Origin: Lophius americanus
Lineage: Eukaryota > Chordata > Actinopteri > Lophiiformes > Lophiidae
Assembly: GCA_037951165.1 (NCBI GenBank)
Contig: JBBDHG010000015.1
Coordinates: forward strand, 9,094,501-9,158,500
Direction of reading: 5' to 3'
Length of the DNA stretch: 64,000 nucleotides
Shown here: positions 49,748-61,700 of the stretch, piece by piece
Numbering within the stretch: position 1 is the stretch's first letter
Layout: each line of letters begins with the position of its first letter
Made by a program: the position numbers and the translations under genes
Notes under the pieces: generated by a model
What the model saw: only the letters and a program-made list of their open reading frames with translations
Databases searched by the model: none
Told to the model about the DNA's origin: nothing

Positions 49748-52700
49748 CAAATAGTTTCTGTATCATTCTTTCAACCTCGATGAGGATCTCTTACCTTTTC
49801 TCACACTTCATGTAGTTTCCATTTTGATCTTTACCACAGTTCCCAAAAGCATTTCCTGCTGCGTTGACATCTTCGAAGCAGGCATCATGGGCTGGTCGAG
49901 CTCCTGGAAACACAACGTATACCATCAGCCCTCTGGACATTGAGTTATTGCTGACCACATTTGCAACAAACAGGCACTGCTCATGTGACTTTTCTACTGA
50001 TATGTCTGACCATCAGAATGAACCCTGCTCCGGCTTCAGTGAGACACATGAAGCCGGTTTGAGTACAACACAGAATCCTGGGATATACACTTGTGTAGTC
50101 TCTGAGGAGGAGGAAGATGAAAATAAATCCCCTAAAAATTCATAGGATCACTCCAGAGACAACATCGACTACTCCCCTGATTCCCAAAAAGTTAAGTTGT
50201 GTAGAACAAAAATATCACACCACAGGATTCAATGTTGATGTCATTAAAACTGGAGCTGTTTGGAAATAGATTCCACACCCAGACAAAATGGAAATTCATA
50301 ATTAATAATAACTCCAATACTGTTTTTTTATATTTTACATATAGTAAAAATATTTATTTTGTTACACAAAATACTCCCCAATAAAAAGGTTGGTTAAAAA
50401 CAAACTGATAAATACCTGGATTATTTGATTAAGATATATTAAAAATAATGATGAAGGAAATCAGTTCGGGTGACACCCACTCTAGCCTCACTCCTCTCCC
50501 TTTCTTTTTTCACTCACTTTCTCTTCCCCTCAATCACATTCCCACTCTCTCCCTCTCCATCTCCATCTCCCTTTCTCTCCCATACCCTCTCTCTTGCCCT
50601 TTCCCTAAAGCCAGACGCACAGTGTACGATCTGAGCCCGATTCACACTTGAGAATGAGCAAATGAGCCTCAGGACTGCCGGGCATTCTGTCGGTGTCAGT
50701 CCTTTGTTATTTGCCCCACTGTGTACGCGAGGTCAAGGGTAGCGATGAGCAGCCCCCTACAGGGGTCGGATGATCGGAAGGTTTTCTGGTCTGTCAGAAG
50801 TCTCTCTGCAAAATAGACCAGCAATTCTGCCCGTTCCAAACACCTACAAGTCCAGATACGCCGGCAACTTTAAAAAAAAAAAGAAGATGTTTCGGCACAC
50901 AGGATGGGAAAAAAATCATCATTACAGCTCGTTTCTGTCTTGTTAGCATGTTGCTAACAAATACACTTTTTTTCTGCCTCAGAGTCATTTTTAAATAGCG
51001 ACAACAGGCTGCAGGAGCCGGACGGGTCGGGTACAGTAAGAGCACTCATGTCGTGCGGGAGGATTCTGATCCTACAGTGTGAGCGTAAGCAACAATCCTG
51101 AGCTTCCCCACTCGTTCAACCTCTACATCTCTTTCTCAAAAGTCAAATTTTGTCTTGTTGCAGTTTTGGATGAGTCTGAGGAGTACCCAGAAAGAATACT
51201 GGAACCTTCTCACACTCAGTGGTTGCTCTCATGGCTACGTAGCAAAAAGGGAGGGGCTTATAGAACTTTTCAAGCTTAAGAGGGGAATGGGGTAGACGCT
51301 AGTTACAACAGAGGATACATCGTCAGGTAGACGATGATGACAGGAAGTAGGTATGTCCTGTCCTTTAGTGCACTTGAACCGAAACTAACCAGATCAATCG
51401 TAAACAATGAAACAACATTTTTGAACCTTTGCTTGAACTTTTGATGTGAAACTGTCTGAGGTTTTCATGTGACTTTCTATTATGGTGGTGAGTGAATGTT
51501 GACTGCATTTGAACTTTTAACTGCCCTGATGGCTTGAAAGTGCTGCGTGTGAGGTCCGTGTCGTTACCATAGCCCCAGAGCTGCAGGCACTGCTGTTCAT
51601 GTGTGAGGCACATGCCGTTGTAGCAGTAGGCAAGTCCATACTGGCAGGAGGAGCCGTCCAGCAGGTAGACATTGGAGGGACAGTAAGGAGATGCACCGGT
51701 GCAGTACTCTGGCAAGTCACAAGCCCCTGCGGGCCCCCGACACATGGTACCCGCCCTCATCAACTGGCAGAGACAGGGAACAAGCAGCAAGGGGGAGGAG
51801 ATGAGAGTTGGAACAGCATATGGATCACTTGGAAGAGGGTCTTTCATTACTGCAGTATTTTTAAATGTAATTATCATCTTGTGAAAGCTAATAAATCATT
51901 AGCTTTTAATGACACAGAATTAAATAGGCAGTGTATCATGTGACTGCTCACACACACACGATCCTCAGTGAAGGTTTAAATACTAGCGCTCGTTTTGTGT
52001 GTATCTCTTACTTTGCAGCCCTCGCAGCACACGCCATGGGCACATTGTGCCTCCTCCTTCAGGGTGCAGTTATTGGCATTGCAGCATTTGTTGATGCACT
52101 CCTATAAAGTCACACACATTACAAACATATATTTATCCCCACATAGAAGAGAACAGGAAGACACAGAAGATGTGGCAGTCCACAGCGCCGTCCTGTAGGA
52201 CACCAGCAGTTCACTAAGGATGTTATGAGAACATGTCAAATTGCAGAGGCTACCAGAAGTGAAATTGTCAGGTGTAACCTTTTCCAGTTAACGTGCTGCA
52301 CCCTAAGTCGCCTGGAAAACTTCTCTGATTCTCCTCTCACCCCTGGGACCACGCTGACTTTAACCTTCCACATCTGTTCCATCTGTTCCTTCAACTTCTT
52401 CTACCTAAAGGAGTGCGCCATTTATTATCATCCGAACAGTTCAAACTCACATTCTAAGTCAATAGAATGTTCTGCAGAAAGCTCTGTATTCAGATGAGTC
52501 TTAATACTCATCTGGGTCAGCACTGGCCTCCCCTCTCTTTTCTGACTTCCTGAATGAGCCTTCACCGTGCTCTTGGAGGAATTATTAAAGGGGGACCATG
52601 TCTGTGAAGGTCTACTATTAAGTCCTATTTGTAGATAATGCGCTTCACTGTGGATCGGTGAAGTCCCACAGAACCTTAGAAATAGCATTGGAACCTTTCC

Positions 52701-55700
52701 CAGACCGATGTACTTCAATCATCTTCTGGAATTTCATTTGATATTGGCATAGTGTGCTTCTGTTGCGATGTATGAGCCAACATCCTGCTTCTGAAAATGG
52801 TCTTGGAAGTGATCGAGTCTAGGTGTGTCTTTTCCAGCTGGACCCACTTATCGTAAACGTTACAACTTTTATTCTTATTTTTCAGTGTTGCCCTAATCCT
52901 CTATCATCGTATTTTAGAGTTTACCAGATATACAAAAGACACTCGCTGCAGACATACAATATACAGGAAGTACAGTGTCCTCTCACTGACAGCAGGTGAA
53001 GACAGACATTCCTCGCTGACAAATGAGTTATAATTTCAAGAGGAACGGTCATACCGAGTAAACAAACACCACATCTGCTTTTGACACAGCAACCCCTGCC
53101 AAGCCACCATAACCCAAGTTCAAATGGGAAGGTTAACACAAGCACAGCCAATTATAGCAGCTGTGCTGCGTGGACAAAGGATTAATGAGGACAATAAGTA
53201 CAGACATATTTGTAGTTTTCAGTAAAAGCAGGCTGAACTTTCCCAATTAGATTCTAAATACAGCATGAAAACTTTTAACTACGAGCAGAAGAAGTAATTC
53301 TGACTTCTTACAGAAAGAGAGGGCTCATTTTTCTCCCATGGTCAGGTCTGTCACCCGTCACACATCGTCTCCTAGTTGACCATCAGGCTGCTTTCTGAGG
53401 CTCTTCTCATTTGCAATGCTAAAAGGAGGTTGCTTGTCAGCAGCGGGAGTCGGCCTGTCAACAGCGCCCTGAGTGGGAGTCATAACAAACAGCCCCGTCA
53501 GCACCGCTGCCAATTTACTTTTTGTTTTAAATTTGCTTCGATGTCACCACCTAGAGAAGCTTTAGTTAGCCTCTAAGTTTGTTGAGCGCCACGCTTCATT
53601 TGATTTAAGGGAACTTTCAGCTGATGCACAAATGTGTCACGGAGTGCATTACTAATGAGACTGCAGCGAGGTAGGGAACAAAAAATTTAAAAACAGCAGC
53701 CGCTATCTATCTAAAGGTCAATTCACAGATTTTTCTGTTGAGCTTTGAAACCTTCTCATAATTTATAAATCACACAGATAAATCCAGATTAGTTCTATGA
53801 TGGCTTGTGTTTTTTTTCAAGTTTAATAGGCTGAATCTCTTCTGAAAACAAATAAACTAACAAACAAACAAACAAAAAACACCCTTGGGGTCTCAATAAA
53901 CTAACATTGAACCTCAATATCTTCTACCTTAACCTTTTTTTAAACCACTATCACAAAAAAAAAAGAATCAAACGTATTAACACAGGGTACGCTCAGATCT
54001 GCTACTGTGTTCCAGACAGTGGAATCTGATGAAGACCCAATAGTCCCCTTTGCCGATATCAAAGGAACTGTTGGTGACCGGATTTGTAAAACCCCCCCAA
54101 AAAAAACAACTTTTAAAATCTGTTTTATTAAGCCAAATTTGATCATACCAACCAACTAAAAAATCCTGAGTTATTTAAAATGAAGATCCATCCTCTCACT
54201 GTGAAATTAAATAATATGTTCAAGAGAGTATCAAAAATCCTGGATCAGCCCCTTTATGCAGGTCAGGAATGGGGTCTATCCTGCCCCATTACGCATACCC
54301 CCACGATATTAAGATAGTGAGAGTGAGGAGCCACCGATCCCTCACGTCAAAAGTGAGCCAATAAAGGTGGTTCCGTTTCTGGGTGGGATACTTCAGTGTT
54401 CTCCCATAGGATGTCTTTAGGGAAACTGAGAGGAGACTCCGGGGTCGACCAGAAACTCTCTAAAGGGATTCGAGCATCATCTGGAATGGGTACACCTCAA
54501 TCCTACAGGAGGAGCTGTAAAGTGTTGGAAGGGAATGGGTCTGAATAACCCAGATTAGCCTGATGCCACCACCTATTGTAATTGAATGCAGCCAATATGG
54601 TAAAGCAGAACCTCAGTCACAGAGAAAATCCCAGCAGTTACCATGTCTATGTTTGTGGAGGCACTGTGCTGTCACTAACGTAAGCCGATGATATTTGAAA
54701 GATCCCGCTGGTGGGGTCTGTATCCGGTGTTGGTTCGCTCATGCTGGATGAGTTTCCGCGGGGCTTTGGGTCGGCCTGGAAAGGTTTGGGGACGAAGGTT
54801 TGCTAGCGGCTACAGCCTCGGGATTTATATCTGCTTCCTGAGACTGTGGGCCGAGTGTTGTTGCATGTGGAAGCCCTCCACAACCAACCCAACTGTCAAT
54901 GCTACCATAATGCGGAACAAATAATAATATTCTTGGAAAGGGAGGGGTGACCTCTGGTTGCAATTCAGCAAATAGAAGCCACAAATTTTACATACACACA
55001 CATTTTAAAATACCATGCCATGGAAATGAAGTAATGAATGAAGGAGTCAGTGGGGAAACATTAATATTTGCACCCGTGATTAACTCACTTCAGGCTCTCC
55101 GCAGTCACACTCCTCTCCCTCCTCCACAAAGCCATTGCCGCACTTCTTCCCTCCAACCAGGTCCTTCATGTTTGGCATGTTGTAGAGACACATGCCCCCG
55201 CCCTTCTGGAAGTAGCTGTCTAGGTCGCGTTTGCTGCAGCGACTGAAGACACGTGGGAATGGATGCCTGGACGGCAAAAATGTATTTACATTTATTGAAA
55301 AGTACAACATTTACATAAAACATTCTTTAGAGTGACATCAGAGGGAAAATAGCTGATGTGTCTATCTGTCCTACAGCAATGAAAGAGGGATAAAAATGTA
55401 AGTTCGGGTGTTTTGGTCATGCTGTTAGCGCGAGCAGACTGTCAGCAGGGTGGTGATGAAGCCTGAGGCTCACCCTGTAGCAGCAGCCATTACGCAGCCT
55501 CCCTGGTCTGCCGTGGCCTCCACGCAGCATCCCTCGTGGTCATGGCTCATCCCGAAGTTGTGGCCAATCTCATGGGCCATGGTGGCAGCGGCACCAATGG
55601 AGATCTCTGAATGGTCCTGTGGATGAACCAGTGGGAGGTCTCATTTTTAGATACCAACAATAGATTCCATGTATCCTTGATCATACCAGAACAGTTTAAA

Positions 55701-58700
55701 TATCTCACTATGACAGACTTAAAGTGTTTTTTCCAAAATCCGACCCCAAATGCTGCTTTTCTGGTCAATTTCAGTCTCTGAGTGATTATAGCCTAACGAA
55801 CAACTTTGTAGATACCCTTTTAGCTGCTTTGACCTGCGGCTAAGTTCTTGTATAGCCAGCCAGCAGCTTCTGGCAGAGCTCCTGAGAAATTTTAGCCCTT
55901 TACTCATTGACAAAGGCTTCCAGTTCAGGAATATTCCTGGGTTTACAGGCTGCAAACTGCAGTCCTGCAAGTGCTGTTCTCTGAGATTCAAGACAGATGA
56001 CTGAGACGGCCGCTCTAGAATATTCAAGAACTTCTTCTTGAACCATGGTGTTTGCGTTAGTTGTTTGCTACTGTAGCTATGATAGCTGGAAATAAGCTAT
56101 CTTTAGCCATCATAGCTGTCATTAGCCTCTTTAACCATGATAGTTGACTTTATCATTTTATATAACAGCAGACTTTAGCTATCTTTACATATGATAGTTC
56201 CCTTTTCCGGTTTACTCTGACAGTTGACTTTAGCCACTTTTACTATGAGAGCTGACGTTATTAAACTAACTACATTAGTTGACATTTACCACTTTAACTT
56301 CGATAGCTGACTTCAACCTATTTCAACTATGATAGCTGACGTTAGCTAACTTAAACTATGAAAGTTGACTTTAGCCACTTTAACTATTATTATTTAGCCA
56401 CGTTACTTTTGATATTAGACTATAGTAAACTTTAACTATGATAGCTGACTTAAGCTAAATTTAACAATGATAACTGACATTAACTAAATTTAACTATGAT
56501 AGCTGACATAAGCTAACTTCAACAGTGGCTTCCGTTTTCCAATACATTAATTCCTTCATGAATTTTGTTACATTTAGGTTTTGTTTAAAATTTCTGCATG
56601 TATATATTTTTGTCTTTGTGATTCGGGGAAATTTTGAGGAATTTCTCAACAGGTCTTCTAATGAGGTACTGTCTTAGCCTATATTTGAACAACTTTAAGG
56701 TGCGAGGTCTAAACTCATCAGCACATAAGTTCAAGTACTGATAAGTTAATTTTTATCCAACCTTTATTTAACCAGGAAATTGATTTCATGGATTGATTCA
56801 AGCAAAAATGAGCAGAAAACTGATACGAACTTTTTCTGAATTTGTTAGAGACTGTAGGGACAGAGAGTAGGATTAGGTCATGGGAGAGGAGAAAAGCACT
56901 TCCTGTACTTTTTTGATTGATAAAATTCAGAAGATTAAGTGGAAGCAGAGACGGAATAGTCTTATAAAAAGAGACCATGTGTATGCAGTGGTGGGTAAGG
57001 GCCTTAAAATGAGTGATAATCCCCTGTGCTCCATCATAGACAGCACACAAAGCTGACAAAGGTGGTAACTACAAGTCAGAAAGAGAAGCAAGACTTGATT
57101 CTAAAATTAAAACCCAAATTCAATCGAAGTTGTCTTTTCTCTAATTGCTGACTCTGGGGCTGAAAACAGAGATAATCCTCAATTACAAAACTTAAATATT
57201 AGTATTGAGACATATTTAATCTCAGCCTGGAGACACTGACAGCTGGAGGGTTCCAGTGATTTGATTAAGAATTTTGAAAAAAACAATGTCAACTTAGGTC
57301 TGTCAGCCTTTAAAAGAGGTTCAAAAAGTTTTGTAGAATACCAAAAGCTAATTTTAGCTATCAGAGAAGTTGCAGTTCATCACAGCATAAATGTCACTCT
57401 ATCATCAGCATAAAATATTTTTTAAATCCAAGGCAAATTTAACTCGCGGTGACACACACACAGACACACACACCAGCGCCCTCAGGGCCAAACCATAGCA
57501 GTGGGGAGCCGTGACATCACGGCTCAGTCAACCACAGGACATTTGAATTCTATTGCTCACCTCTGCCCACATGAGGCCAACAGCCTATTAGAAGTTAATC
57601 AAGCATGGAACAGCTATCGATCTCTCAGCTCGCGTGCATTCGGACCGTTGCTGCACATAAATTAAGGTACGCGAGCTGAATAATACGATAAAGTACGTAT
57701 CTCAAAGCAAACCAGGCAAGCTATGCATGTCAAAATATAATAAGAAAATCTGAGCCTGAAGCATAAGAAGAGTAAGACATCATACTTTATGTTTTAAATG
57801 AAATAATACATGTCCTAACTGCGTTGATCCTGAGTATACGGTATTGTATGAGTAAAGGCATATATTTTCCATTTATATTTTGCAGTGGGGCTGGAGCCTG
57901 TCCCGGCTGATATTGAGTGAAAGATGAAGTAAACCAACTTCCGGACTCTTCAGGACTCTGGTACTCAAGTTCATTTGACCAGAAAAAACCCAAACAGAAC
58001 CATTCAAGCTCATGTTGATGGAAAATGAAGCATTAAAAGGATACTTAAAAAAAAAAAGAATTTGACTATAATATAAGAAATCCGTACTGGTTTGATGAGA
58101 AAAACCTGGACTATTTCACTACATGCAGCTGGACTGTTTCAATGTATTAACCTGAACTTTTTCGCTGTATGAACCGGGACAGTTTCAACTTTACAGTTAA
58201 ACTTAGACTATTTCATGGTATTAATCTTGACTATTTTATTGTATGAACCTTTTGCTAAATGAACTTGGTTCACTAAATGAACCTGGACAGTTTCATTGTA
58301 TGAACCTGGACTATTTTCACTTCATGATGCTGGACGGTTTCATTGTATGAACCTGGATTGGGTAAATGTGTGAAACTGGACTGTTTAACTGTATAAACCT
58401 GTTTCACCAAATTAACCTGGACAGATCGCTGTATAATCTTGGAGTATTTCATCGTATAAACCTGGACTATTTTAATCTAGGAATGTGGGCTGTTTCCCTA
58501 TATGAACCTGGACTTCTTCCCTATATGAACCTAGATTGTGACATCGAATGAACCTGGAATGTTTCACTGTATGAACCTGGACCGTTTCACTGTATGAACC
58601 AGGACCGTTTTCTGTGTATTCTTGGAATATTTCATGGTATGAACCTGGAGTATTTTAATGAAGGAATTTAGAGTGTTCCACTCCATGAAGCTGGACTGCT

Positions 58701-61700
58701 TCCCTTTATGAATCTGGACTGCTTAACGGTATAAACCTGGACTGTTTCAAAGTAGTGTGATGCTCACTATCCTCTCTAACAGAGACCTTTTCACCTTCTC
58801 CCCTGTCGTGTCTCTGAATGACAAACGGCCTGAGCCGGGCTGTTTGTTTGGAACAGCTCTGGCTCTCCCTGCTAAGCTTTGTTGCCGCCGTTCAGATATA
58901 ATTTGTGATAAGGATGAATTATTGGCATTCATGTGTCCGCGGACTCGTTTGCATGCAGTGTTGGCTGTCTCTTGGTTTTGATCTCTGTCTCTGGGCCGCC
59001 TGCTACTGATGATCAGAGTTGTGGGAATGAAGCAAAGCAGCAAAGAGTCTGGCAGTAAAACCAATACAACAAGCTCAATGATCATTAAAAGCTGTGCAGA
59101 GTGGAGGGAGCTGCTGTGCTGGTGATGATTCTCTGACGGATTGACACCGTATTTATTACAAATAGAAAAATACTGAATGGTTCAGGTTTTTTTTATCGGA
59201 CCTAACTCTTAATCTTACACTCTGAAGTGTAAAAAAAAAAATACAAATATTTCTGAGTTAATATTGACTAAAATGTGTCATATTTCCATATTTTGAGTCA
59301 ATTACTGTTTCGAGTTGGACAGAGTTATCTTACTAGTGTCAATGAAACACCACAGATATAAAATTAAGCTCCATCTACACTGAAATTGAAGGTAGGGAAA
59401 GTAAAGGAGTCATCCTAGGTAAGGGAAACCAGACTTCTAAGCTGGCTACACTGAAAAAAATGTTTTGTTGGATGTACTTAACATTATTAAGTCAGGGTTG
59501 CACAAGGTGATTGAAGCTTAAAACAGCCATTGTGGCAGTTATTCTCGACATCACGAGAAAACAAGCAACCGTTTTCTAACGAGAAAAACGACCCAAAGGT
59601 AAATATCTTTCACCATGGTTCATCAGTTTCCTCTCAAAATAAATGTATCTAAATCCAGATACATATTTTTAACTTGAGTTGATTTATATTTTAAAGTTGA
59701 ATGCACTCATTATTCGTTTTGGCTCCTTTCAAACTAGGCTTAATACGGTGCCTCCATTTAGACTCACCAGTTTACCTATATTACATGTTTTTGGACTGTA
59801 GGAGGGAACTGGAGTAGGTAAGACAAGCAAACCCCAAACAGAAAGGCCTCCAGTTGGGATTCAAACCCAGAACCTTATTTCAGTGCAATGACATTACTAA
59901 TCACCTCTCCATCATACTGCCAAGCTTCCCACAAGAACACAGTTGCAGCATGTCTGCACAGGAATAGGCAGCAATGTCTGTGGAAACTAAACTAGGCCTA
60001 TGTTGTCGTCCTCAACAGCATGAGCCTTTAAGTAATCCTGCAAGTAATCCTTGATTGAAGTCCTTCAAATAAATGCAAAATTATGTCAGAAAACCAGTGT
60101 TTTTCATAGATAAAGCGCCCCCTAATGAGTAAAATATGCACTGTTACAGAACCATACGATGTACAGAAGATCCACAAGATGTTTCATATGCATTAAATAT
60201 GGACTAAATCTTACCAACAGTGAGATATTATGGCCTGAAAACCTTTGGAGCTAAATCTCCCCTTAGTGTCGAAATAACAATATAACACACACTGAAAAAA
60301 AAAATATTTGTTTTTACTTGGCCATAGATAATGAGCTTATGAGAATAAACCTGATAGTTGTTGAGCTATTTAAAGTTTATCTGCGTAATTTATTTAGGCG
60401 TGCCTTAACTTAAAATAACAAATGAGCAGAAGCGGTTTTAAGGTTGCTCAGAGAGGGTTGATAGCTTCTCTTCATCACAAACCATTAGTCTGGGGAAGTT
60501 CTGTAAATAATAAATGTCAGAAGTGTAATCGTGCAAGTGTGCAGGAATTCTTACTGCTTCTCTCTTCTCCTACGCTCCTGGCTTACGGACAGATGTGTGA
60601 AGTTTTAGCAAAATCCCTGAGTACATTAGAGAGATTTATTTCCACGTACCACGTTAATGCCCCCGGAGTTCTCCAGGCTGCACATCCCCTCCAACGGTGC
60701 CATTCCAATAGTCGTCCCCTTGAAAATCACGCCACTGTCGGAGCCATGCAACACACAAACAAGAGTCAGTTAGTGAGGTCACATGAGCAGACATGATACG
60801 TGTCAGACCGGAAGCAGAATCAACCCGATGAGTGAAAACCTAATAGACCATTTGCTATCAGCTCAACTAATTATAGAGCAGGAGGGCGAGCAGTTTAAGG
60901 ATGAGTGCGATGGTGTTGGAGTCGAGCTGTCGTCACGGCGATCCCTTCATCCTAATCCTAGGATAATTCCGTTTAACTAATTGTCTGTCAGATTAAACAC
61001 TAATGAGATATGAAATGATGGCAGTGATTCTGCAACACTGGAGTTCAGCAGGGGGGTAGAGGGTGTGAGGAAGCATGAAGTGAAATAATCATCTTCCCCA
61101 CTATGGGAGGTCATCATTAAGCCATTTGTGACACCAGGAGGGCAAAGAGGAACACACTCAAGCATCGAACTACACTGATTATTTCCTCCTGGGATGATCA
61201 GAGTGAGAGATGGAGGAATCCCTGATCAATACTGGTGAACGTGTGTGTGTTTGTGTGTGTGAGAAAGGGAGCGAGAGGGAGAGGTGGGTAGAGTATAAAA
61301 AAAAACAGGACTAATATCTATTCAGAACCAACAGGTTTGTGATGTCAGGGCTTCTCCACCGAATGCAAACAAATACATTTCACCAGAGTTCAAATCTGTT
61401 CAGTTTAATCAATCATTTAATTAAGTAATAATCAATTAAGGCTTATTCTGTGATGATGATGTCCAGTAAAGAGCAGAACAAAGTTTAAATTTTTCATTAG
61501 AGTTGTTTATTAGGACGACAACAATCTTTTCTTAAGTCAAATGTCAGATATAACAAAATGTATATTAAGAAAGTAAATATCCTTTAAGTCAGGCTTTAAT
61601 GTAGTGATTTATAATTTTATTGTTTTAGTATTTGCTATAATCATTATTTTATCATTATCATACAAATTTTCTTTGGGTATACTTTGTTTAATTTTCTTTG

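Noticed and set aside
51599..51943. Plus-strand frames over ADAM exon 6
   Set aside because: They are antisense shadows of the disintegrin exon, whose minus-strand reading is supported by conserved cysteines and splice sites.
58747..59085. 112-codon minus-strand frame starting in a hydrophobic stretch
   Set aside because: It lies inside the ADAM gene intron on the same strand, matches no ADAM part, and cannot join neighbouring exons in phase.
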